64,000 nt of DNA, taken from positions 8,719,327 through 8,783,326 of the forward strand of contig NC_084590.1 in NCBI RefSeq assembly GCF_033807715.1, read 5' to 3'. Made by a program: the position numbers and the translations under genes. The notes below the pieces were generated by a model. That model did no database searches. It was not told the origin of the DNA and saw only the letters and a list, made by a program, of their open reading frames with translations. The stretch is from Cololabis saira (taxonomy: Eukaryota > Chordata > Actinopteri > Beloniformes > Belonidae). Of this stretch, positions 11,691 through 23,186 are shown piece after piece; position 1 is the stretch's first letter, and each line of letters opens with the position of its first letter.

Positions 11691-13066
11691 CACGGGACAA
11701 AAAAAGCATATTTTGATTCCAAGACTAACAATTTTTCTTCATTATGATGATATAATGTGCAAGCTTTTCAGTCTATGAGTGTATTTTTTTCCATTCAGTT
11801 GTACATTTCTTCACTTTTACAAATGCAAACTGCAGTAATGTCACTCAAAATAGATCCCTGAGATGCTGAAATGAATCATGTGATCTCTGCTCCGTTGCTG
11901 GGAGCAGCAGACCCTAGCAGGTCATGTGGGCCTTCTAAAAGTAGCTTTCTCTCCTGGAGACCTGGCACGAGCTCAGTAAGTCGGCAAAATGACGCTATGA
12001 AAGGTGAAAACCCTGCTATTCTGCTATTTTGGGGGAAACGCTTCTAATAGCAAGAGTCATGCCCTGTTTAGTCACCCCCCCCCCCAGCAGTGTAGCCAAA
12101 CGCAGCACAGCTTCCCAGTTTAGCCCAGAATCTGTAAGCTCAGTGCTAATGGATCATGGATCAGAGAATCCTTCCTGGACCTGCTTTTGAAATGAGCTGT
12201 GATTATGGACTCCGCCTGGTTCTTTAGGACTGACCCGAGGACGACCAGTTGGTTCAGGTGCTTTACCAGGCATGAGTAGAGCAGATGTAGGTCACTGCAC
12301 TCCCAAAGCGACCAGACTTTTTTACTCTTTGTAAAGTCTTATGGTAACATTTCCTCGCCAGCACTGAAGTCATTGCACCTCTCCTTCAATTCCTTTTTCC
12401 TAATCATCACCCTTTCATTCTCTCTCCATTTCTTTCCCTTTTGCAAGCACCATTGACTTCTTTCCCCCCCCGATCCACATCTGGCCACCAGGTTCCAGGC
12501 TATTGATCAACACTGCCCTCTCACCAGCCATGGATATTTCTTTATTCTAAAGTCAAAACCAAACCGACACGTGTCTCCCTCTTGTCACGAGGTATTCTTC
12601 CTGTCCAGGTGGTAAATGTGGACTTTGGCCTGAGGTGGCTGCTTTGTCTCGGTGGTTATTTTGCTATTTGACATGAACACATGATGAACAATGTAGTTAC
12701 AGTAACAAAAACATGTCAGAATAGGCAGACACTGATGAATGAAACAGAAAAGTTTCTGTTATATAGCTGGATATAGTTTAGTATATGTTGAAGGAAACTT
12801 ACTATGAAAAACAAAGAAACAAACCAGTCCCAGGGATCCGTCCCCAGCCAGAATATATTTGAGGAAAAAAATTAGAAAAAAGCCTAAACACAATAAAACA
12901 AATAAATAATAATAACAAACTGCGTGGCTTCACAGGTGACAGGTAAATATCAAGTGAAATAACTATTGTTGTGTGCATGATCGGCTCATTAGCCTAAAGC
13001 TTATTGGTGTACATCATTACGTAGCTTGTTTAAAAATGAATAATATTAAGGAAAGAGGATTTAGAG
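11691..13066. other. Unassigned sequence
   Basis: No gene or complete element recognised. A C11 run lies at 12074-12085. The remainder is mixed sequence with no long frame. Confidence 0.4.
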
Positions 13067-13383
13067 TACGGAAGAGTATTAGGGCCAGGCAGGAGAAAAA
13101 TAGAAATAATATTTTAGAGGAGGAAGATTTTTTTTCATTATGCACTTCAAGAAAAAAGTCGAAATGTCGAGAAAAAAGTTGAAATGTCGAGAATAATGTT
13201 GAAGTACAATTTCGAGAAAAAAGTCGAAATTTCGTGAATAAAGTCTCAACGTTTCGACTTTTTTCTTGAAATTGTATTTCAACATTAATCTTGACATTTC
13301 GACTTTTTTCTCGAAGTGCATAATGAAAAAAATCTTCCCCTCTCAAATATGTTTTCTCCTGCATGGCCCTAATACTCTTCCTA
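13067..13383. mobile_element. TA-flanked palindromic MITE (GTCGAAAT family), copy 1
   Basis: The element is 13069-13381 (313 bp), bounded by TA on both sides. Its terminus CGGAAGAGTATTAGGGCC is repeated inverted at the right end. The interior is built of short units such as AAAAAAGTCGAAAT(G/T)TCGAG on the left and their complement on the right. A second copy is at 49683-50067. A TA target points to the Tc1/mariner-like class. It has lost the last base of its right terminus. Confidence 0.9.
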
Positions 13384-15394
13384 CTGAGAGGCATGTTAGA
13401 TTATTATGAGAGAATGAATGTTTTTTCATTCAAAACCAGCTCACTCATCAAGCAGCAGATAAGGCCTGTTTCCCGCCTGTTTCCCACATTCTAGTCGTCT
13501 TTCTTTGACGAAGGTCAGACGTGTGGGCTGACAGAAGCAGCTGCCTGTTTTCTATACTATCATGATCACGCATTATTTCATAATCACAAACTATCACTAG
13601 TCACAGCTAGTCATAATAATAATAATACTACAATATACCAAGGTCAGCGTACAAGAAGACACAACAACAAAAAACAGCACAATGCACCATAAAACAGCAA
13701 AACAATAAAACAAGGACAGTAAATTACAAAGAATAAGCATTTTTATGCGTCTTCAGTAGGGATTTGAAAGTGTGATGTGATTTTCCAGCAGATTCCCATG
13801 ATATTCAGTAGGATAAGTTATAGATAATGGATGGATAGATGAATAGGTGGAGTGAATAATGTAGTAGCAGTAAAAAAAAAAACAAAAAAAAAACCTAATT
13901 TGAAATTATTTTTGTTCTAAAGTATTTAAGTGTAAGTTAAAACTGTGGCTACAAAAGAGAATAGTGCCGATGCTAGTTGGGTAGCACTGACATATAAGAG
14001 ACCACTCACGAGGCCCTCTTTTATCAACCGTTTTTAACATTGAAACTTAATAGAATTTAACTTAAAAGTACATGGTGAACAGTTTATGCCTTGACCTGGA
14101 AAAAAAGGTTGAGTCATTCTGTCTCCACCTCTCTGACGTCTTTTTTCTCTGCTTAACTGCAATGTTTAGATGTCTGAATCTAACATAATACAACCCTTTA
14201 ACCTTTTTGGAGCCTCCCAGGTCTGAAAGTGTCTACTATAGACGTTTGCAGGGTACTGTGGCATCAAAGACTCACACCAAAGTAGATTTATTCAGCTTCC
14301 TAATCCTTTCACCACGTCTTGCTACATCTGCTGTACTTGTAGGTGGACGGAGCAAAACTCTAACACCAGTTTCAAAGTCTCGTGGAAACGGGGCTTGAGC
14401 CGGAGACGACTGGCTCCTGCTAACACAGCTGCAAAGATGTGTTTGAAAGGGGATCTTTTTGTACTATTTTCCTTTTTTCACCGAAGAACATCACAGACAT
14501 TTTATGAATACCTCAGGAAAATGGGCCAGCTTTTGAAAAGAGGTCTAATGTGCCTTTTTGACAAAAAAAAAAATAGGAAAAAGTCACAATAATTGCAGGA
14601 AAGAGGAATAGGACGAATTGAAAGATAAATCCTCTGAGATTAGGATGTCAAAAAATAGGGGGCATTAGCAATTTTCAGGGTAAAAAAGAAAGCAGGATGC
14701 AAGTCTATCAATCTAAGCATAATGACTTCATTTTTCTCACTCACTGAGCCAGCTTACTATCACGCTGGGAATAAAGCAAACAATTTTAAACTGATTTTGA
14801 AATGAGGGCCTCTTGTCTTCCCTCTTTGAAATCCACTCTGCTCGGGAATAATTAATGCGGCTTACGGTTGAGTACAGGGGCAGAGTATTGTGGTGCTGCA
14901 TTGTGCTGCTGTGTGTGAACCAGACAGGCCGTGGCACCTGCACCGTCTCACACAACTCACACATGTTGTTCAAATGTGAGTGTAATGTAGGTGCTGGTGT
15001 GTGTTTCCTGTCCATTAAGTGTGTGTCCGTGCATGCGCACTTTAGTGTGTGTTTGTTGCATCTTATCCTTGTTTGAGATTGTGGGGGTATCTGAGAGAAA
15101 GGGGAACAGAAAGAGCACATCTCTGGCTGAGAGCATTAGCAGTGAGCCTGCTCTCTGTATCTCAATGAGGGGATTAGAAGACTATTCATTAGCCGGGCTT
15201 TGATAGGTCAGCGGTTGAGTCCATCCACTGCTGCTGCTCCCATCCTGCCAGACACAGAGGCCAAGGGGTAATGGAGGAAGCCCAGTCACTAGTCTTCCTG
15301 TCTTCATCTTTCTTTGTCTCGTTTTTTTCTTGGCTGGGATCGCTGTCTCAGCCCCTTCAATGTTACTGAGAGATGTGTTATTATTAGTATTATT
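13384..15394. other. Unassigned sequence
   Basis: No gene or element ends recognised. A-rich patches occur at 13870-13895 and 14560-14585. Short frames at 14207-15120 are without motifs. A TATTAT run at 15382-15402 precedes the next repeat. Confidence 0.4.
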
Positions 15395-15935
15395 ATTATT
15401 ATGGGCATGCCAGTAGTGGCAAGCCCATATTGCAATCCAGCAAAATGGACCGAAGCAGGCGGTGTGCTTTACTGGCCATTATACCACGGTCTGTGTGAAT
15501 GCTCTATTCTGATTGGCTGGCAGGTGTAGGTTAAAAGTTATAACCTACAAGTTTGTTCAAATTACCTGATAACTTTAATATCATTGTGCTGGATCAACTG
15601 CCAGGTTGTAACCATGGCAACGGAGATTCAGAGAAGAAGAGCCGGCTACCGCAGGACTGACACATGAAGGATTTTGTAATTTCTTTCAATTTATTTGGTG
15701 AATTTAAGGATTTTGATGACTGGGCTGCAGAAGAGGAGAGAAAAGAAAATAGCCGAGCGGAGCTGAGCGGACTAGAATATCCCCCGTTGCTAAGTCGTAT
15801 CTCAGGTCCGTCCTAGTTACTGGAGAATCAACACTGTGTCCATTAAGGACCTTATGGGACGGTAGTGATTGTTTCAGGTATTAGTCAGACCCTCAGGTTT
15901 TACCAAGGAAACTGAGTTATGGCTTGTTAAAAAAC

Positions 15936-16960
15936 TTTGGGCCAAATCCACAAAAGGATTGCGCGGCTTTTGCGGCCGCTAAACCGGTGCAAATGAGACA
16001 AAAAGAGAGCGTCTAATTCACAAAGCACCCGCAAAGGGCGAATTGCTCCACAAACTGCGCTGCCAAGCAAATAGTGTCATGGTGCGCCTGTGCCATTTGC
16101 ATGCATGCAAATTAGGTAATATTCATACATTCGGCGCAAAATTGCCCCCTTTCTATGCAAATAAGCCTCATTGCAAAAACCGTCTAATTCACAAAGGCCA
16201 GCGTTATTTGCCACACGCAAAAATAGTGGAGCAAATACCGTGTTTCAGAAGCGTGTATTAAACTGCGCGCAAACTCACTCCTCACTCCCCCTGCGGCTCT
16301 GTTTCTCTCTCTCTTCAATATCATTCAAGCCTGTGTGATACTGAATGATATTAAAGGTGAAATCTACAGTCAGACATGACTGTACACAGTCAGATCAAGT
16401 GGGGTTGTGGACTTATCTCGGATTTAAAAATAAAAATAACAGGAGCTCAGGATTCATCCATACAGTAAGGGGCTGCTTTATTACAAACAATTCCACCATA
16501 TAAACATATAAATCTAGAATGTGTGTGTTTAACAGCTTAATAATGTCATCACATATCACAACATATATCAGACTTATAATAAAATAGCGCTGATTGTGTC
16601 CCTGTGAAGCTCAGCGTCAGTCAAGACTCTCAGCTGGAGGGGACAAAAGCATGAGTTTGAAAAGTGGGGAGGGACGTTTTATTTTCACTCGCTTTATTTT
16701 TTTATTTCTGCAGTTTTCATTAGGGACCAATCTGTGTGCTGAAATATGGAGAACACTGGAAACAGCTCTGTTCACTTACTCAGACAAGGGCAAATTGCAC
16801 TCAGTCGCAAAACTTTATGGGCGTGTTTGCTCCGGCATATCATTAGAGCAAAATCTTTTGTGAATAGGACCTTAAAGCGGGGCAAATTGCCGGCGCTAAT
16901 GCGGCGCAATTCACAGCGCTATTTGCGGGCGCAATCTGTTCTTTGTGGATTTGGCCCTTT
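15936..16960. mobile_element. PIF/Harbinger-like element with 3-bp TSD, nested
   Basis: The element is 15939-16957 (1,019 bp). The left end GGGCCAAATCCACAAA pairs with the right end TTTGTGGATTTGGCCC, and TTT flanks both sides. Subterminal regions are rich in repeated GCGCAA, GCAAAT and TTTGCGG words on both strands, a pattern common in transposase-binding zones. No transposase motif is seen. It interrupts the older repeat at 15395-18660. Confidence 0.85.
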
Positions 16961-17868
16961 GTAATTTACCAGGTTGCAACGGCTGCAGACGCGAGATTAA
17001 ATAGTTCGCTCAGCCGCTCAGCTGTGGCTTGTTATAAAACTAATGATTTCAACTGAAAACACATTAAAGCTTGAATAACTGATTTAATAATATGTTCTTT
17101 GGTAAGTGACCGTGGTATAAGCGGGATAATGCCCTTCAAGGTGAACATTAACATAGATATATGGACTTCGCGGAGGAAAACCTCCGCTTCACGTCGGACG
17201 GTTCACGCCCCCGCATCGTCCATATATTTATGTTAATGTACCTCATCGGGTATTATCCCTTACTGATCAACCACCCCAAAGACAACCACAACCACCTCAG
17301 ACAAAACCAGAACCAGCCCTAACACAACCAGACGGGGGAATGCAGGGGCTCTGGCAGTGGTGCACCGTGAGCACTAACGCTGGACCTTCAGTTCATCACA
17401 GAGAAAAGAAATCACAGCGGAAAAAAACAACAGTACAATGAATTGAAAGGATTTAACAAGTGCTCCACTCTGCAGAGATTTGATGTTGGGACTTCATGAA
17501 GGCCTAAGATCTTTTGTTTTATTCCCCCCCACTTGAAATCAAACCGTGATTGGTGGATTTGCCCGTCACTCTCCACACCAAAACACAAAGCTTGGCCTTC
17601 CCCGGGATTTGTGGAGTCCTGACCAATGAATGAGCAGCTAACCGGGGCTTAGTAGAGACGGACCATTCTGATTGGATAACAGGTTTTCAGGACATGAACT
17701 TGACAGTAAACTTAACTTTAGAACATAGATGAGAGATTTGTTAAATATACTGTATTAAATTAAATGAGATATATATGTATTTTTTTATTGAACACTTTCT
17801 TATTTTTTTAGGCCTTCTCTAAAGGCGTAGAAGGCCCTGACGGTTCCCCACTGGGGTGTGGTTTATTG

Positions 17869-18566
17869 GCCATTATCAGAGGTGGGTAGAGTAGCCAAAA
17901 AGTGTACTCAAGTAAAAGTACTGTTACTTCAGAATAATATGACTCAAGTCGAAGTAAAAGGTAGTCATCCAAATAATTACTTGAGTAAAAGTAAAAAGGT
18001 ACTTGGTGAAAAAACTACTCAAGTACTGAGTAACTGTAATCATCTTCAGGCAAATTAAATCAATAAAATAATAAAATAAATTAAAATTAATAAAAAATAA
18101 AAAATTGCATAAATTAAAATATTCTTAAAGTAAATTCAAGTACTTTAATAAATAATAAAATAAATACAATAATAACAGAAAAAATAAATAAATTAAGCAC
18201 AATACTTTTTTTTTTTTAACCAGACAGAACTAGAACAAACATGAACTCATAGAAACTCTGTGTGTGGTTGAGTCTGTGTAAATGTGACAAAACATGCAAA
18301 AACAAACATTTTTCCCAAAGAATCACCCAGTGATGTCATGAAACTGACGCGTACGTGGATAAAAGGGTTAAAAGAAAAGTAACAGCTCAACGTAGCCTAA
18401 TGTAGCGGAGGAAGAGGAACAGTTTCTTCTTCACAAATCTACTCAAGTAAAAGTAAAAAGTATAGTGATTCAAAACTACTCCTAAAAGTACAACATTTCC
18501 CAAAACTTACTCAAGTAAATGTAACAGAGTAAATGTAACTCGTTACTACCCACCTCTGGCCATTAT
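17869..18566. mobile_element. Non-autonomous hAT element with 8-bp TSD, nested
   Basis: The element is 17877-18558 (682 bp). The left end is CAGAGGTGGGTAGAGTAGCC; the right end is ACTACCCACCTCTG. GCCATTAT flanks both sides (17869-17876 and 18559-18566). Both arms carry repeats of ACTCAAGTAAAAGTA. This is one of the most frequent hAT-derived repeats of fish genomes. It has no coding capacity. Confidence 0.95.
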
Positions 18567-18825
18567 TAACCACAACAAACACAACCAGAACCACCATTAA
18601 GCATTAATGAATAAACCATTAACCTGAACGACGCTGAACCACTCTCAGGGGCTGAATAGGCATTAGGGCAGACCCATACCAACATTTCCTGAAATGTAGT
18701 TATCCTGGTTCACAGGAATGCGGTTAGCAAACATCAAGAGCCTACAACAAGACTCTTGTTTGTAGCTTTGGCTTTTTCAGCATCATTGTTCGTTTGGGAT
18801 ATACTTCATAAGTATAGAGGAAGTT

Positions 18826-18908
18826 TATATACACTACCAGTCAAAAGTGTGGACACATGTCCCCATTCCTTTCAATGGGTAAGTGTATCCAAACCTTTGC
18901 CTGGAAGT
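18826..18908. mobile_element. Tc1-like terminal fragment
   Basis: TACACTACCAGTCAAAAGTGTGGACAC, followed after a short gap by its approximate complement ending CCAAACCTTTGCCTGG, matches the outer inverted repeat of Tc1-like elements. It is a small foldback remnant without a transposase. Confidence 0.6.
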
Positions 18909-19079
18909 TTATGTATGTATCGTAAACACAGCAATATGAAAAATGTGGTGCAATTTATGTCAGACCTAACCAGCTGTGTTTCTAACATCCTGTTACCTTG
19001 TAGGAAGAACTATGGATCTCTACATTTATGATTGATTCTGTTTGAAAACATTTGTTTGTTCGTGCCTCGTTGACCGGCA

Positions 19080-19262
19080 GCATGTCCAGCATGTCCAGCA
19101 TGTCCAGCGTCTCCAGCATGTCCAGCATGTCCAGCATGTCCAGCGTCTCCAGCATGTCCAGCATGTCCAGCATGTCCAGCATGTCCAGCATGTCCAGCAT
19201 GTCCAGCATGTCCAGCATGTCCAGCATGTCCAGCATATCCAGCATGTCCAGCGTCTCCAGCG
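19080..19262. repeat. 9-bp minisatellite, about 20 units
   Basis: Tandem CATGTCCAG units, several with the variant CGTCTCCAG and one CATATCCAG. The period is a multiple of three, so every frame stays open across it on both strands (Met-Ser-Ser, His-Val-Gln, Met-Leu-Asp). These frames are by-products of the repeat; no flanking coding sequence supports them. Confidence 0.95.
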
Positions 19263-21114
19263 CGTCCTCTTGTCCACTGACATGTAGGACAGGCTCCGAC
19301 CTACATTTGAACCCCGAGAGGATAAGGTGGAGCTGATAAATGACACATTGAAAGCTTCTCGAGTATGTTTAAGCATTTCTCACAGACAGAGAACCGTCTC
19401 TCTCACAAAAACCCCTGTCTGGTTTTTCTGCTGGGAATGTTTTGAATGTGAATATGATGTGGTGCTTCTCTCATTACTGCCAGATAAACAACTCCCCTCC
19501 CAACGCTGTACGAGTGCATGTTTCCACTTAAAAGATATTTTTATGATATTCATAATGTAGGCTGACAACTGGCCGCGACGGCTGTTTTTCTGCACTATCT
19601 CTTGTCGCATTCCACTGTGTTGATTTGGCGGTTATTTGGCTGAAGCAGTTGTGAGCGCCATTCCAGGAAAATGACGATTGAGAAATCTCCCCATCTGTCA
19701 GCGTCAACTGTTTTGTCTGATGAGCCACGAGCTCCGAATGCAGCGCAGGACGTGAGTGAGGCGAGTGGAAAGAAAATATTTGCCTGAATACGGATGTGCT
19801 CACCGCCGATGGTGGCGACATACGGTTTTGATTCCCCCACCCCCCAAAAAAAAAGTTGGCTGAAAGTACACTCTGTTCAAAGATGATCAGAAAAGACATG
19901 TTCAGGCACAGAAGAGACAAGAACTGTCATACTGTGTCTGTGTGTGTGTGCATGTACGTTGGTATGTGTGTCTGTGTGTGGCAAAAACATCTTTTAAAGT
20001 GGGCCAAAGGGACCGAAAAGAGATTCATTCTCTCCACTCCCACCAGCTCCTCCCTCTCATCTCCTTCCTCATCACCTATTTCTCTTGGTTCTCTCGCTGG
20101 GCTCAAGTACACAGGCTTGGGCCACGGGAGGAACGGAAAGTAAGAGGGAGGAGACGCTGTCACCTCATGAAGGAAAGTAGAAAGCAGGGAATGAAGAGAG
20201 GAAGAAGCTGGGGAGTCATTTTGATCCATGCCTTTTAATAAATCTGTCAGAGGGAGACAGAAAGAGAGCATGAGACAGAGAGACAGAGAGAGGGAGAGAG
20301 CTGGAAATGGATCTTCAGAGGTCTTCACCAGGTTGCTTGAAGCGCAAATCCCCCCTCCTTTTCTCCTCTCTCTATCCTCTTCCTAGTGTAGCACTCTTTG
20401 GATTACCCCGGCAGCCATTCATTCCTGACACCCAGAAGCAGCAGGAAATCTGCTACTCTGAGTGCTTGAAATGAAGCTGAAGTGATCGCCGAAGGTCGTG
20501 CACCTAAAGCTTTTACATGCTTTACAACATGTTTGGCTATATGTTGGTGCTACATCTGTCTGGCAAAAGGCCAACAAACTGAAAACTGAGAGATGTGTTA
20601 CTCTTTTGAATGGTATTTTAGGATAATGTCTGGCTTATAGTTGTCAGAAAAAGCTACGTGATGCAAATTTCAAGTCCCTCCTCAAATCTTGTTTCAACAA
20701 TCAGCATCCTCAGGCCTCCTGGAGTTACTGCTCAAAATTTAAACTGATGTTGAAGGTTTACTAGAAATAATCAAGTGTTTTCAGGGAGCTTTTCCTTGTT
20801 CTTTAATTCAGTATGATGTATATTCAGTATGAGGTATTAAATATGCACCTGCTGCTTGGAATGCACTGCAGAAAGGAAAAGTAAGCTGATCAACCTTGTA
20901 ACTCTGAGTGAAATTGGAGCAGCTTCATACCGCACTTGTTCTTGTTTTAATGTGAATCCAGAGCCTTAGTCATATTGCTTTTATTCTATAAAGTATGTGA
21001 TCTGTGTTGCTGTGTGATTCCTGTGTGTTTTGTAATTGTTGCAAAATTTTTTATGCTGCTGTCTTGGCCAGGCTTCCCTTGGAAAAGAAGTCCTTGTGTC
21101 CCAACGGGACCGAC
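19263..21114. other. Unassigned sequence
   Basis: No gene recognised. Short frames at 19528-19920 and 19927-20328 lack motifs. A GT-rich patch (19935-19980) and a GA-rich patch (20245-20305) are present. Confidence 0.4.
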
Positions 21115-21332
21115 CTGGGGCCTGTACTACGAAGCGGGATTTGGGGTTAGCGAGGTAACTTCAGGTTTAACCCTGGGTTTTCAGGACTACGACGGTGGTT
21201 CACTTCTCACCGGGGTACATCGCCATGGTAACTTATGCTGAACAGCTAACCTGCTCCGGAGCAGGTTATGTTCCAGATACAGATCGCCGGGTATAAAAGC
21301 ACCGCCCACTGACCAATCAGCTCTCTTGGAAA

Positions 21333-21449
21333 ATGGCATGCCCTTTCGAAGAGAATCCAGTGGAGCTTGGTGCGCGGATCGTGAGAGGATCCCTCCGAAC
21401 AGAACGCGTATTCAGGGACCGCCAAAACCCCTTTGCTTTCCCTGTATGA
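21333..21449 (+). pseudogene. Harbinger (HARBI1-like) transposase, N-terminal stub
   Basis: An ATG opens a 38-codon frame starting MACPFEENPVELGARIV and continuing through RTERVFRDRQNPFAFP before a TGA. This wording, especially the RERVFRDR-like run followed by a proline-phenylalanine stretch, is the usual N-terminus of fish Harbinger DDE nucleases, upstream of the catalytic domain. The family protein is about 350 residues, so roughly nine tenths are missing, including all catalytic acidic residues. The sequence after the stop is A-rich and non-coding. The stub sits 215 bp inside the left terminus, the expected place for the first exon. Identification rests on motif recognition only. Confidence 0.75.
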
Positions 21450-21825
21450 ACGATCCAAAAAAATCAAAAAAAAAGGAAAAAAGGAAAAAAAGAAAAAAGA
21501 GGTGGAGGAGAAAATAAAAAATAAATCAATCAATGAATAAATAAAACAAATCATCACCCAAAATCCGATGTACAGTCAATCCAAAACTAATACCAATTAA
21601 ATAAATAAATCAAGAAGAAATCAAAAAGAAGATGCATTTGTAAGGGGATAGGAAAAAAGGGATTTTCAATTTCGTCCCTCGAACATTCTGAGAAGTCACT
21701 TTAAAATACTAAACACCCCCCTCCTGAAAAAATAAAAAATTAAATAAAATAAATAAATAAACCCAATTCTTTGGTACAGCATCAGCACAAGTTATCGGTC
21801 AACAACATTGTTGAACCAATATATA

Positions 21826-22003
21826 CAGGACTGTCTCAGAAAATTAGAATATTGTGATTTTCTGTAATGCAAACACAAAAACAAAAAAATGTCATACATT
21901 CTGGATTCATTACAAATCAACTGAAATATTGCAAGCCTTTTATTATTTTAATATTGCTGATCATGGTTTACAGTTTAAGATTAAGATTCCCAGAATATTC
22001 AAA
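21826..22003. mobile_element. CAGGACTG-type MITE, partial copy 1 of 3
   Basis: It begins CAGGACTGTCTCAGAAAATT after TA and shares AATGTCATACATTCTGGATTC and GAAATATTGCAAGCCTTTTATT with the copies at 46479-46759 and 56453-56726. The right half is missing. It lies inside the Harbinger remnant, so it inserted later than that element. Confidence 0.85.
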
Positions 22004-22794
22004 TATATGTTTATATCCCTATGAACTTACGCATTTATACAGTCAGCGATCTTTTGCCAGCTGTCTTTCCTGCATTTTGCAGCTGCAACTGTGTCGCTTT
22101 TTGCCTGTATTATATGCCTATACTCATCATATTTCCGTAAAATTATTGTTTGCTCTTCGCTACTGAAATAAGCGGCTCTGGCAGCGGACTTCTGCATACT
22201 TGCGATTGGTCATGCGCTGAAAACACCGCCCCTTTTATGTGCACGCGCTCATATCCAGATTGGAGAAACCTGGGTTGATATACCGAGTTGATAACCACCG
22301 TCGTGTGACCGCTTAGCGTGATTGCAATTGTCCGGGTTAGTGTATCTGGATAAGGAAAAGATATCCTGGGTATGTTGAACTTGCTTCGTAGTACAGGCCC
22401 CTGGTTAAATAAAGGCAATAATAATAATAACAAAATATATTTCCTGCATTTATACATCACCCCAAATAAAGTGTGTGGTTGCAAGGAACTAGTCCAGAGG
22501 GAACTGAGAACATGTATTTGAATGAATAACCTTCCAACTCATTACACATGATCAATGATCAATGGTGGGAAAATTGGAAAAATCCTGTGAATGAGTAGTT
22601 AGTGGCTCGCCTGAGGTGTGTCTTCTAAAATTAACTCAATATGCCCCTGCGCAGAGAAAGATTAAATCAATGTGAGCGATAACTGGGACTATGATTGTGA
22701 CATCAAATACATTTATTTCCCCCCATATTCTTGCTCTGGCTTTGTTTTTGTTCCCAGTATAACAATTTAATTTCCCTTAATTTCCCTAAAATCT

Positions 22795-22910
22795 ATTAGA
22801 ATCAGAATCAGAAAGAGGTTTATTGCCAAATAGTTTAACACACACAAGGAATTTGTTGTAGTGATTGATGCAATACAAAAGAACAAATAATATTAAAAGA
22901 AAAAATGTGC
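22795..22910 (-). mobile_element. LINE 3' end, minus strand
   Basis: AGAATCAGAATCAGAAAGAGGTTTATTGCC is the complement of the (GATTCT)n-tailed 3' terminus of fish LINEs, followed by the associated CACACAAGGAATTTG phrase. Only about 115 bp remain. Confidence 0.6.
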
Positions 22911-23186
22911 AACATGTTGGTTTTAGAGTGCCGGAGTAATGAGTCAATCAAAGTTAATTTTGATGCGTTATTAAAGGGTGATCATTTTGCAGTTTACCTT
23001 TACCAAGAAAATTAAGTACGTAACCTAGTAAGTGACTCTGCAATTTCTAACGCACTTTTTGTCACATTAAATGAATATCTCCTCACCCTCCGCTAGCTGG
23101 CCATGTTAGTGCAACGTGGTTTTCAACCACTGCTCTGCCTCCGTAAACTGTAAACGAACAGAGTGGGGGTCGCCTGTCTCCCAAAC

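Larger units (their letters stand above)
15395..18660. mobile_element. Older composite repeat hosting two nested insertions
   Basis: It starts with a short hairpin, GGGCATGCCA/TGGCAAGCCC (15401-15424), and the phrase TTACTGGCCATTATACCACGG. A related phrase, TTTATTGGCCATTAT, recurs at 17862-17876 after a second hairpin, GGCCTTCT/AGAAGGCC (17811-17836). Arms at about 17125-17258 pair around a G+C-rich loop (ATTAACATAGATATATGGAC and its complement). A Harbinger-like element (15939-16957) and a hAT element (17877-18558) interrupt it. Two hairpins beside A/T-rich ends would fit a Helitron-like element, but I cannot prove its ends or class. Confidence 0.45.
21115..22403. mobile_element. PIF/Harbinger element remnant with 3-bp TSD
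   Basis: The element is 21118-22400 (1,283 bp). It begins GGGCCTGTACTACGAAGC and ends with the complement GCTTCGTAGTACAGGCCC; CTG lies on both sides. Inside the left half is a stub of the Harbinger nuclease gene (21333-21449), followed by an A-rich tract where coding sequence should continue. A partial TA-class MITE (21826-about 22003) has inserted. It is therefore a deletion derivative of an autonomous element. Confidence 0.92.

Noticed and set aside
18982..19376. Met-Leu-Asp, Trp-Thr-Cys and Met-Ser-Ser repeat proteins
   Set aside because: All arise from the 9-bp minisatellite in different frames and strands.
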